NCBI RefSeq assembly: GCF_020171785.1 | Contig: NZ_JAIVAE010000007.1 | Coordinates: 186,001-250,000 of the forward strand | From: Guptibacillus hwajinpoensis | Lineage (GTDB): Bacteria > Bacillota > Bacilli > Bacillales > Guptibacillaceae | Reading direction: 5' to 3' | Length of the DNA: 64,000 nt | Made by a program: the position numbers and the translations under genes | In this document: positions 42,948-50,132 of the stretch, piece after piece | Position numbering within the stretch: position 1 is the first letter of the stretch | Layout of the letters: the number at the start of each line of letters is the position of its first letter | Notes under the pieces: model-generated | What the model saw: the letters and a program-made list of their open reading frames with translations, nothing else | Told to the model about the DNA's origin: nothing | Database searches by the model: none

Positions 42948-44069
42948 TTACTTGCGCTTGCGAGATTTAGGAGCTGGCGCATTCTTTCTTGTTAATTCAA
43001 GATCTAGTTTTTGGGTGATTTTCTCGAGGTATTTCTCTTCACCAGGAAGTAGTAGAGTGACAACCGATCCTTCTTTCCCCATTCGGCCTGTTCGTCCTGA
43101 ACGATGAAGATAAGTTCTTGCGTCCTCAGATAAATCGTAGTGGAAGACATGGGTAATGTTATCAATATCCAAACCTCTTGCAGCAAGGTCAGTCGTTAAC
43201 AAAAGTTGAATCTGATCGTTTCGAAAACGATTTAGAACATTCTTTCTTTCAGTCTTGTTTGTGGAACTATCCAATACATCGAATGAAATTTTTTTAGTTG
43301 CAAGAATATCCTTTAAACGCGATAGATAGTTGCTATTGTTAACAAAGGCTAGAGCTTTAACACCATCTTTACGTGCTAGCTTTCGAAGTAGTTCTGGTTT
43401 TTCACGACGGTTGGTTACGTAATAACTGTGATCAATGGCTTTCTTCTCTTCAGCAGTAGCTTTAATGCTTAATACTGATGGGTTATCAGACAGCTTTTTC
43501 GCTTGCATGAGTACTTTATCGCTAAGAGTAGCTGAGAAGAAAAGAAGCTGACAGTCTCTAAGGGCGGATTGACAGATGTAAGAAACATCTTCCATTGTAG
43601 AAGGGTGTAGAACCTGATCGGCTTCGTCGGCTACGATGCTGGTAACCTCATTCATCTTAAGTTTCTTCATATCGATCAATTCAGCCACTCGGTTTGGCGT
43701 CCCAACAATGAGTTGTGGGTGTTTTTTGAGTTTCTCTAATTGGCGTTTAATCGCAGCTCCCCCGATCATCGAAGCAGCTGTCATGTCACTACCTTTTAAG
43801 AACTTTTGCGCGACTTCAAAAACCTGCATGGCAAGTTCCCGAGTTGGCGCAAGTACGATCGCCTGTGTATTTTTCTTAGTTGGATCAAGCTTTTGCATAA
43901 TAGGTAAAAGGTAAGCTAACGTCTTTCCGGTACCCGTGGGTGCTTCTACAAGTAAATCCTCACCGTTCAAGATACGAGGAATTGCCTGTTCTTGGACATC
44001 TGAGAAATTTGTAAAGCCGGCAGCTTGCCAGTTTTCTGAAAGAAATGGGTGTTGATTAAACATTGTCAT
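42948..44069 (-). CDS. yfmL: DEAD-box RNA helicase (YfmL-like)
   Basis: A 373-residue two-RecA-domain helicase. Motifs in order: Q-motif region FTNFSDVQEQAIP, motif I APTGTGKT, Ia APTRELA, Ib TPNR, II DEAD (VADEADQVLHP), III SAT, IV ALAFVNNS, V TTDLAARGLDI and VI HRSGRTGR. It lacks the long C-terminal RNA-binding tails of CshA or DbpA and has only a short basic end (KSRKRK), like B. subtilis YfmL, which takes part in ribosome assembly. The ATG follows AAAGGAG. Confidence 0.9.
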   Translation of the reverse strand: MTMFNQHPFLSENWQAAGFTNFSDVQEQAIPRILNGEDLLVEAPTGTGKTLAYLLPIMQKLDPTKKNTQAIVLAPTRELAMQVFEVAQKFLKGSDMTAASMIGGAAIKRQLEKLKKHPQLIVGTPNRVAELIDMKKLKMNEVTSIVADEADQVLHPSTMEDVSYICQSALRDCQLLFFSATLSDKVLMQAKKLSDNPSVLSIKATAEEKKAIDHSYYVTNRREKPELLRKLARKDGVKALAFVNNSNYLSRLKDILATKKISFDVLDSSTNKTERKNVLNRFRNDQIQLLLTTDLAARGLDIDNITHVFHYDLSEDARTYLHRSGRTGRMGKEGSVVTLLLPGEEKYLEKITQKLDLELTRKNAPAPKSRKRK

Positions 44070-44282
44070 ATTGTTACTCCTTTATTATCATATACGTTCA
44101 ACCTGCAAGGCAGGATAAATATTCAATTTCTACGCCTATTTCATCAAGTTATCTTTATTTTAACATAGTCGTCATTTTCTCAGGATGCTAACCATGTCTT
44201 TTCGTTTGCTTCTTTCCTTGCGTCTCTTTATGTTTTATTGGGTCATGAGAGGGAATAAGCAAGCAAGAGGGAGGGATCGGAC

Positions 44283-44531
44283 ATGAATGGATACTTACTT
44301 AGAAGAATGGCAGTGTATACATTACTTACAGGAATCATCGCCGCGCTCTTTATTGGCATTACACTTGGAGAAAACTTACCGAATTACGCTACGATTGAAG
44401 AGCCTTATCCAATGCGTTGGCTGATTGGAATCGGAGCATTTGGAATTAGTGGCATCATTTCATCTATTCTTTATACAGGTGGTGTGATAGCGGATATCAT
44501 TGCACAAAAAAACGAAAAAATTTCTCCATGA
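44283..44531 (+). CDS. Small two-helix membrane protein of unknown function
   Basis: An 82-residue protein with two hydrophobic helices (about 8-28 and 45-68) joined by a short polar loop (GENLPNYATIEEPYPMRW). Not recognised. The ATG follows GAGGGAGG by about 6 bases and a strong terminator follows, so it is a real single-gene unit. Confidence 0.7.
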   Translation: MNGYLLRRMAVYTLLTGIIAALFIGITLGENLPNYATIEEPYPMRWLIGIGAFGISGIISSILYTGGVIADIIAQKNEKISP

Positions 44532-44538
44532 AATTGAC

Positions 44539-44568
44539 AAAGAGCGCATCGCTTTGATGCGCTCTTTC
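44539..44568 (+). terminator. Terminator of the small membrane protein gene
   Basis: AAAGAGCGCATC / GATGCGCTCTTT with a 5-base loop. Confidence 0.9.
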
Positions 44569-44781
44569 ATTATATATAACGATCGTTATTTATTAACAGT
44601 AACTCCTTCATTGCCGCGGTAAACATACCATAGAGATCTGTTGATCTCTCAAACAACGAAAGCCCTACCTCTCTTCCATCCTTACGGCTCCGAAGCCGCG
44701 CCAGTGTGAGTGAGGAGGATCAACAGCAATTGTAGTATGGCCATTAACTTGATACAAGCCAATTAGAATCATGCTGTTCAT
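44563..44781 (-). pseudogene. Possible frameshifted small gene, unidentified
   Basis: On the minus strand, AAAGG precedes two ATGs (44781, 44772) opening MILIGLYQVNGHTTIAVDPP, which stops after HWRGFGAVRMEER. A shift of one frame near 44670 continues as VGLSLFERSTDLYGMFTAAM plus KELLLINN, ending near the neighbouring terminator. The join reads like one protein of about 70 residues, but I do not recognise it. Nothing else was seen in the gap up to 44903. Confidence 0.25.
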
Positions 44782-44903
44782 ACCTTTCCAGTTATGAATT
44801 TTAGTTCTCCTTATTTTAAAGGAGCTAGTTGTTAATATCGGGTTTATTGATACCCCAACTACACATTATACACGCTAGATTACATATGTCAAATGCAACT
44901 TTG

Positions 44904-45359
44904 TTATTTTTTTGAAAAATACCCGAAAAATCCAAGTGCTATGCCTAATAAGGCACCCCCAGCTACCTCAGCGGGCTGATGACCAAGTAATTCGTTCAAT
45001 TCTACATCGCGCCTTGCATGAAACAGATCGGGATATTGTCCTGATAAGAGCTCAAAATCTTCATCAAGGTCATTAACAAGACGAGCGATCTCACCTGTAT
45101 GTCGTCTAATACCTTGAGCATCGTACATAACAATGACTCCAAAAACAACCGCAAGAGCGGTCTCGATCGATTCTTTACCAGTTTTTAAAGCTGTGTAAGT
45201 AGCTAGTGCTGACACACCTGCAGAATGAGAACTAGGCATTCCTCCTGTTTGAAGGAGAGGTCGCCAATCCCACTTCCCTGATGTTGCTTTATGTGTCAGT
45301 ATTTTTAGTCCTTGCGCAAGGACGATTGCTGAAAGTGCCAGGTTCATACCTTTATTCAT
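44904..45359 (-). CDS. yuiD: DUF212/PAP2-like membrane protein YuiD
   Basis: A 151-residue membrane protein with the acidic-phosphatase-like pattern GGMPSSHSAGVSALATY followed by FGVIVMYDAQGIRRHTGEIARL, as in B. subtilis YuiD. The family resembles vanadium haloperoxidase/PAP2 phosphatases, but the substrate is unknown. I chose the ATG preceded by GAGGTGA; a much longer open frame upstream is antisense to the promoter region of the next gene and has no site. Confidence 0.85.
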   Translation of the reverse strand: MNKGMNLALSAIVLAQGLKILTHKATSGKWDWRPLLQTGGMPSSHSAGVSALATYTALKTGKESIETALAVVFGVIVMYDAQGIRRHTGEIARLVNDLDEDFELLSGQYPDLFHARRDVELNELLGHQPAEVAGGALLGIALGFFGYFSKK

Positions 45360-45444
45360 TTTCTTCACCTCATTGTTATTCTGGCGAAAAACCACATGAT
45401 TATGATAAGGGAGGGAGAAAATAAGAAAAAAAGTGGAAGAAGGT

Positions 45445-45636
45445 ATGCATGTGAATATTACGCATCGAGAAGCAGAAGTAATTCGTTCCGCTTTAGCGAC
45501 ATTAATCAATGATACTAACCAAGAGTATTATGCGGGGATATTAGAGAAGTTGGCTCTTTCTCCGTCTGTCATCGAGTTATGTGATATGGAAGGATTTATG
45601 AATGGTGTGGATGATAGCAGTGATGCTGCGAATTAG
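45445..45636 (+). CDS. Small soluble protein of unknown function
   Basis: About 62-63 residues, acidic and helical, starting MHVNITHREAEVIRSALATL. GAAGAAGG sits immediately before the ATG and 7 bases before a GTG two codons later, so the true start may be that GTG. Not recognised. A strong terminator covers its stop codon, which supports a real transcript. Confidence 0.6.
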   Translation: MHVNITHREAEVIRSALATLINDTNQEYYAGILEKLALSPSVIELCDMEGFMNGVDDSSDAAN

Positions 45637-45671
45637 TCAGAAGTTTTCAGCTTCTGACTATTATTTTTTTA
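45634..45671 (+). terminator. Terminator
   Basis: TAGTCAGAAG / CTTCTGACTA with a 7-base loop and TTATTTTTTT behind. Confidence 0.9.
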
Positions 45672-45755
45672 AGCACATTAATAACCGATTCAAATTAGAA
45701 CCGTGCCGTTTCTTTCAGTACTCTTAACATAGGAAAGAAAGAAGGGATGGTTTAA

Positions 45756-46499
45756 ATGGATAAAGTCGTGATTGTTACTGGTGCAACGTCAGGAATCGGG
45801 CAAGAAACAGCGCGCTATTTTGCAGAAAAAGGAGCTAGTGTTCTTGGGCTTGGACGCTCAAAAGAACGCGGTGAAAGCCTAGAGCGAAGTAGCAAAGAGC
45901 TATTGGGTTCCATTACCTTCTATCAAGTCGATGTTGGGAAAGAAAACGAAGTAAAAAAGTTCGTTGAAGAATTTAAGACAACCTATGAGAAAGTAGACGT
46001 TCTCTTTAATAATGCTGGTGTAGCAGATGTCGCGATCGGACCTCTGAGTCGCGTTTCAGATGATGAATGGGACCGTCTTTTTCAGACCAACTTAAAGTCA
46101 ATCTATTATATGGTGAATCATTGTGAAAGACTTTTTAATAAAAATTCAGCGATTGTAAACAATGCTGCTATTGTGGGAACACTCAAATACCCTTCAGCTC
46201 TCCCGGCATATAGTGCTGCGAAAGCTGGGGTAGTAGCATTATCAAAATCATTGGCAATTCGTTATGCGAAGCGAAAAATTCGTGTGAATGTCATTTCTCC
46301 TGGCCCCATTGATACTCCTCTTGCAAGAAAGTTATATGGTTCGGAAGAAGTATTTCAGACAGCTTTCCAACAGCATCCAAGGGGTTCATTTGGATCACCA
46401 CTTGAAATCGCCAAAGTCGTATACTTTTTATCTAGCGAGGATGCTAGTTATATTAATGGACACAATCTCGTCGTAGACGGTGGGTACACGCTTTCGTAA
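45756..46499 (+). CDS. Short-chain dehydrogenase/reductase lacking the usual catalytic Ser
   Basis: A 247-residue Rossmann-fold SDR: cofactor motif TGATSGIGQET, NNAGVAD, the catalytic YSAAK (Tyr and Lys) and C-terminal NGHNLVVDGGYTLS. The active-site Ser normally found as SS or AS in the beta5 segment is replaced: the segment reads IVNNAAIVGTLKYPS, with Ala at both positions. It may be a sluggish or differently working enzyme. The ATG is preceded by AAGGGATGG. Single gene; substrate unknown. Confidence 0.88.
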   Translation: MDKVVIVTGATSGIGQETARYFAEKGASVLGLGRSKERGESLERSSKELLGSITFYQVDVGKENEVKKFVEEFKTTYEKVDVLFNNAGVADVAIGPLSRVSDDEWDRLFQTNLKSIYYMVNHCERLFNKNSAIVNNAAIVGTLKYPSALPAYSAAKAGVVALSKSLAIRYAKRKIRVNVISPGPIDTPLARKLYGSEEVFQTAFQQHPRGSFGSPLEIAKVVYFLSSEDASYINGHNLVVDGGYTLS

Positions 46500-46508
46500 A
46501 AAAATAAT

Positions 46509-46558
46509 AAAAGGACTACTTTCGTTAAGACGTTATTCTAACGAGAGTAGTCCTTTTA
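46509..46558. terminator. Bidirectional terminator
   Basis: AAAAGGACTACT-TCGTTA pairs with TAACGA-AGTAGTCCTTTT with one wobble and an 11-base loop, between convergent genes. Confidence 0.9.
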
Positions 46559-47686
46559 TTAGAGTTTAGGGACTTTTAGGCTTGGAATCCATTTTTTCAT
46601 ATGATTGTTTATTTCCTCTAGTCGCTCAGGCTTGGCTTCTATAAGAGGATGAACGTGATAGTTCTGATCAACATACGTTGGCGTGAAGGAGGGAGAGGTG
46701 ATTGAAAAGGTCGTTTTTCCTCTAAATTGCTCTTTGGCAAACTTCACTTTCAAAATGCCGCCGATGTCTTTGTAATCATCCTTCTGGCCAGACCAAAAAT
46801 TACCGAGTGAATAAGCTACGAGTACGTTTCGTTTGTCTTTTGTTTCAATCCATTCAAGTGGTTGAAGCACGTGAGGGTGGTGGCCCAAAATAAGGTCAGC
46901 TCCTGACTCAGCTAGAAATGAACTTAGCTCCAATTGTGTTTTATTTGGGTAGCGTTCATATTCATTTCCAAAATGTACGCTTACAACGACACCATCTGCT
47001 TGCTTTTTGGCATTCTGTATATCTTGTTTCATCACGCTTTTATCAATGTAGTTAACGAGGTGCGGCTTATTAGCCGGAGGACGTATACCGTTCGTACCAT
47101 AAGTATAAGAAAGAAAAGCTAACGAAATGCCATTATGTTCCATCGTTCGAATTTGATTCCTATCTTCTTTGGATAAGTAGCTTCCTGTATAAAGTATACC
47201 GATTTTTTTCCAATGTTGAATCGCATTTTGGATGGCCTTTTCTCCTCGGTCTAATGTATGATTGTTCGCCATTGAGACGATATCGACTCCGGATATTTTT
47301 AAGGCATCGCCAACTTCAGTTGGACTGTTAAAAGAAGGATAGGAAGAAAGGCCAATTGAGGTTCCACCTATTACTGTTTCCTGATTGGCAATGGTTATGT
47401 CTGCATCTTGCAATTGATTTTGTACGTTTTGAAGCATCGGATTAAAATTGTACTTCCCAGCTTCCCCTGCTTTTTCGTAGACGCGATCGTGGATCAAAAT
47501 ATCTCCAATTGCTGCAAGTGTTAAAGAAGAAGTTTCAAGTGTACTATCATTAGTGTGTTGTGTTACGTTTCGATAAGCAAGGAGATCTGATGTGTTCTTT
47601 GGATCTTCCTTTTGACTGGATAGCCAAAAGACGACACCTCCAACAAAAATCAAAAGAATGATAAGTAATAGCGACCTTCTTTTCAT
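46559..47686 (-). CDS. CapA-family (poly-gamma-glutamate/capsule) metallophosphatase-like protein
   Basis: A 375-residue protein with an N-terminal membrane anchor (about 4-22) and an extracytoplasmic PGA_cap domain. The family's metal-site-like motifs are visible: AAIGDILIHDRV, ANQETVIGG, MANNHTLDRG, VSVHFGNEYERYP and GHHPHVLQPLEW. No capB or capC neighbours exist, so a role in polyglutamate synthesis is not supported here; stand-alone CapA proteins are common. Start chosen at the ATG after AGGTG. Confidence 0.87.
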   Translation of the reverse strand: MKRRSLLLIILLIFVGGVVFWLSSQKEDPKNTSDLLAYRNVTQHTNDSTLETSSLTLAAIGDILIHDRVYEKAGEAGKYNFNPMLQNVQNQLQDADITIANQETVIGGTSIGLSSYPSFNSPTEVGDALKISGVDIVSMANNHTLDRGEKAIQNAIQHWKKIGILYTGSYLSKEDRNQIRTMEHNGISLAFLSYTYGTNGIRPPANKPHLVNYIDKSVMKQDIQNAKKQADGVVVSVHFGNEYERYPNKTQLELSSFLAESGADLILGHHPHVLQPLEWIETKDKRNVLVAYSLGNFWSGQKDDYKDIGGILKVKFAKEQFRGKTTFSITSPSFTPTYVDQNYHVHPLIEAKPERLEEINNHMKKWIPSLKVPKL

Positions 47687-47827
47687 TGTTTTCACCTATA
47701 TCCATATGTAAGTTATCTTAAAGCGTTATCATCGCTATCGTACCACCTTTTCATAAGAAAAGCATGTGGATGAAAAAAGGACCATTCGATTTGTGTAGAG
47801 AGTTCATTGAAAAAGAGAGGATCCATT

Positions 47828-47861
47828 CAAATAGACATGGTGAAGTCACCATGTCTATTTG
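47828..47861 (-). repeat. Perfect 16-bp inverted repeat overlapping the nucleotidyltransferase stop
   Basis: Arms CAAATAGACATGGTGA / TCACCATGTCTATTTG are separated by 2 bases. The repeat covers the stop codon and the preceding Lys codon of the minus-strand gene. There is no T-run after it on the minus strand. It probably acts as a processing or termination structure. Confidence 0.7.
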
Positions 47862-48388
47862 AGGGAGAGCATATCAGGTTGAATGACTACTGAAGAAGTA
47901 TTAATGCTTTTTAGAAAAGTGGAAGTGGTGGTATCTCCTGCTTGAAGTAAACCAGTTAGGCATGTTTTTGTGCTTGTCCTGTAAACTCCTTCAAATGGTT
48001 TTAGAACACCATTAAATACAGGAAGAGCACCGTCTACATCCAATTTCAACAAGTTTTTTATCAATCTACCTGCGATGCGAGTAGACGGGGCAAGATTATC
48101 TGATTCGATGACCCATACCACATCGGTCCTAGCGAGTGAAATCCCGGCATGTAAACCACCTAGAGGACCTTTGTTTTGAAAAAAATCTGTAATGATGCGT
48201 GTATCTGGTGGTACGAAGGGCAATAAGTCTCTAGGCGTATTCGTTACGACAATCATTTCATCAACAATCTTACGCATTTCTCTAATCTGAAACTGAATAA
48301 GCGGTTCACCATGATGTGGTAGAAGGGATCTGTGGCGACCGTAAATATACTCATTTGGTCCCCCGGCTAAAATAACTCCAGTTAGCAT
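47855..48388 (-). CDS. MobA-like nucleotidyltransferase with altered signature
   Basis: A 177-residue protein of the NTP_transf_3 type, the fold of molybdenum-cofactor guanylyltransferase MobA. It keeps VILAGG and GPLGGLHAGI, but the nucleotide-binding signature LAGGxSxRMGxDK is replaced by LAGGPNEYIYGRHR, and the metal-binding CDMP-like motif reads SDN. It may therefore be a different or inactive nucleotidyltransferase. No other Mo-cofactor genes lie nearby. The ATG follows GGAAGG by 8 bases. It is divergent from fnr and shares its regulatory gap. Confidence 0.75.
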   Translation of the reverse strand: MLTGVILAGGPNEYIYGRHRSLLPHHGEPLIQFQIREMRKIVDEMIVVTNTPRDLLPFVPPDTRIITDFFQNKGPLGGLHAGISLARTDVVWVIESDNLAPSTRIAGRLIKNLLKLDVDGALPVFNGVLKPFEGVYRTSTKTCLTGLLQAGDTTTSTFLKSINTSSVVIQPDMLSLK

Positions 48389-48487
48389 TCTCTTCACCTT
48401 CCAATTCGTTTGTTAGTTTAAATGTAACCGGTATTTGAAAAGTAGACTGTAAGGAATGTCACATCTTTATTAATAAAACGGGCGAGG

Positions 48488-48530
48488 TGTGATGTTTATC
48501 ACACCTGAATGAGAAGTGAACTCTTATAAT
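48488..48530 (+). promoter_or_regulatory. FNR box and class II promoter of fnr
   Basis: TGTGATGTTTATCACA (48488-48503), within a 20-bp palindrome from 48486 to 48505, is a perfect TGTGA-N6-TCACA site. A consensus TATAAT lies at 48525-48530. With +1 at about 48537 the site centre is at -41.5, the class II activation position. This predicts autoactivation of fnr when oxygen is low. Confidence 0.82.
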
Positions 48531-48563
48531 GAAAGCAACAGAAAGGTTCTAGGAGGGAAATCG

Positions 48564-49289
48564 ATGAAGGTTACATGTCCAGTTGCGATGATGAATAAAG
48601 GGAGTTACAATACACAGTCTTTTACTAATGAAAATTTTGTGAAATTAGAAGAGTTAATGTATGAACAGCAGGTGCAACGTGGTGAAAAGATCTACTGGGA
48701 AGGAAACGACTGCAATCATTTATATTATTTAAAAAGCGGAGCAGTGAAACTTACGAAAAGTTCGGATGAGGGGAAGGACCTCGTTCTCTACCACTTTCAG
48801 GCAGGCGATCTTTTTGGGGAAATTGGAGATGATAGCCACGTGCTTAATAGCTTTAGTGCAGAAGCAATGACAGATTGCAGTCTTGGCGTCATTCAACAAA
48901 AAGACCTTGAAACAATCCTCTGGCAAAATGGTGACCTGGCGGTTGAATTTATGAAATGGATGGGATATATGCAGCGTTTTACGCAGACGAAACTTCGTGA
49001 TTTAATGTTTTTTGGAAAGCATGGAGCTCTTGCCTCAACATTGATTCGAATCGCAAACACTTACGGTATTGAAGAAGGGAATACCATTCGAATGACTACA
49101 AAGTTCACGAATACGGAAATTGCTGATTTAATTGGCGCCACGCGCGAAACGGTCAATCGCATGTTAAATCAGTTAAAGAAAGATAACATCATTGCTTACG
49201 AAAATGGCACCATCATGATTAAAGATCTTGAACAGCTAAAAGCAATTTGTCATTGTGAAGGCTGTCCTAAAAACATATGTCGGTTATAA
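48564..49289 (+). CDS. fnr: Oxygen-sensing regulator Fnr (Bacillus type)
   Basis: A 241-residue Crp/Fnr regulator: N-terminal barrel (about 28-120), dimer helix, and HTH with recognition helix IGATRETVNRML, which contains the RETVNR contact set for TGTGA. The C-terminus CHCEGCPKNIC has Cys at 231, 234 and 239, the spacing of the 4Fe-4S ligands of B. subtilis Fnr, and an Asp at about 146 in KLRDL matches its fourth ligand. So it is oxygen-labile by the Bacillus mechanism, not the N-terminal-Cys E. coli one. The ATG follows TAGGAGGG. It is preceded by its own box and followed by the ba3 oxidase genes with another. Confidence 0.95.
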   Translation: MKVTCPVAMMNKGSYNTQSFTNENFVKLEELMYEQQVQRGEKIYWEGNDCNHLYYLKSGAVKLTKSSDEGKDLVLYHFQAGDLFGEIGDDSHVLNSFSAEAMTDCSLGVIQQKDLETILWQNGDLAVEFMKWMGYMQRFTQTKLRDLMFFGKHGALASTLIRIANTYGIEEGNTIRMTTKFTNTEIADLIGATRETVNRMLNQLKKDNIIAYENGTIMIKDLEQLKAICHCEGCPKNICRL

Positions 49290-49291
49290 CA

Positions 49292-49324
49292 AGTTCAGGA
49301 GAGTTGTCCTGAACTCTTTTTTTT
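49292..49324 (+). terminator. Terminator of fnr
   Basis: AGTTCAGGA / TCCTGAACT with a 6-base loop and 8 Ts. Confidence 0.92.
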
Positions 49325-49403
49325 GAGGTTTTATTGGCTAAAAAGCAAACTATATGGTCCAATTTCAAATTTTACTGGCCATACCCAAAACCTCTCACTG
49401 TTT

Positions 49404-49446
49404 TGTGAGTAAAGTCACAGAATAAACCCTTTTATTCTCCTAAACT
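49404..49446 (+). promoter_or_regulatory. FNR box and class II promoter of the ba3 oxidase operon
   Basis: TGTGAGTAAAGTCACA (49404-49419) is a second perfect TGTGA-N6-TCACA. TAAACT at 49441-49446 sits at exactly the same distance from the box centre as the -10 of fnr, again giving -41.5. An overlapping dyad CTCAC-N6-GTGAG (49393-49408) shares the left half. It predicts activation by Fnr at low oxygen. Confidence 0.8.
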
Positions 49447-49480
49447 AAACCTATACCGAGCATACAAAGGAGGAGGAACA

Positions 49481-49639
49481 ATGGGGGTTCTTGAGGAGAA
49501 AAAGGAAACGGTGCGAAAAGTCGTTACGACAAAGGAAGGACCAAACCTGAAAGGAACGATGATTGCTGTCATGTTGCTTGGGGGATTTATTGTCCTGTCC
49601 TGGTTTAGCGTCTACTGGTTGTATATGGTTCGTCTTTAG
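49481..49639 (+). CDS. ba3-type cytochrome oxidase small subunit IIa
   Basis: A 52-residue protein with a charged N-terminus of about 24 residues and one membrane helix (about 26-49, GTMIAVMLLGGFIVLSWFSV). Its size, topology and place directly before subunits II and I match the single-helix subunit 2A of B-family (ba3) oxidases, whose helix replaces the missing second helix of subunit II. The ATG has AGGAGGAGG upstream. It is the first gene of the three-gene oxidase operon, 20 bp before subunit II. Confidence 0.8.
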   Translation: MGVLEEKKETVRKVVTTKEGPNLKGTMIAVMLLGGFIVLSWFSVYWLYMVRL

Positions 49640-49658
49640 AGAGAGAGGGGAGAGTAGC

Positions 49659-50132
49659 ATGCACATGCATAAATTAGAAAGGCTATGGCTTATGATTGGA
49701 AGTGGAGCACTGATTCTTTTTTTAATGGTAATTGGTGTGAACGCTTTCGCAATGGGTCATACACCGCCAAGCGATAGTGAGATTCTTGATCCAACTCAAG
49801 TCGATTTAACGGCACCTTTCGATGACCCAGGCTTAAAAAAGATAGGTGAGAATGAATATGAATTGGTTCTGGTTGCTCAAGCATTCACATTTCAATCGAA
49901 CGATGAAATAAAAATACCTGAAGGGGCAACTGTTCATTTTAAAGTAACGAGTAAAGATGTAGTACATGGATTTCAAATTCCGAAAACGAATGTGAATATG
50001 ATGATTACACCAGGTCATATCAATACCATTACTCATACATTTGATGAAGCGGGACAGTTTCTTATTTTATGTAATGAATATTGTGGAGTTGGTCACCAGG
50101 CCATGGGTGTGCCGCTGGAGGTGATAAAATGA
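49659..50132 (+). CDS. cbaB: ba3-type cytochrome c oxidase subunit II (CuA)
   Basis: A 157-residue protein with a single N-terminal helix (about 10-32) and an outer cupredoxin domain. The CuA ligands are all present: His103 in VVHGFQIP and Cys138, Glu140, Cys142, His146, Met149 in CNEYCGVGHQAM. It receives electrons from cytochrome c. The short length with one helix is typical of B-family oxidases. Start at the ATG after GAGGGGAG; a longer frame upstream overlaps the small subunit gene and is not needed. Confidence 0.93.
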   Translation: MHMHKLERLWLMIGSGALILFLMVIGVNAFAMGHTPPSDSEILDPTQVDLTAPFDDPGLKKIGENEYELVLVAQAFTFQSNDEIKIPEGATVHFKVTSKDVVHGFQIPKTNVNMMITPGHINTITHTFDEAGQFLILCNEYCGVGHQAMGVPLEVIK

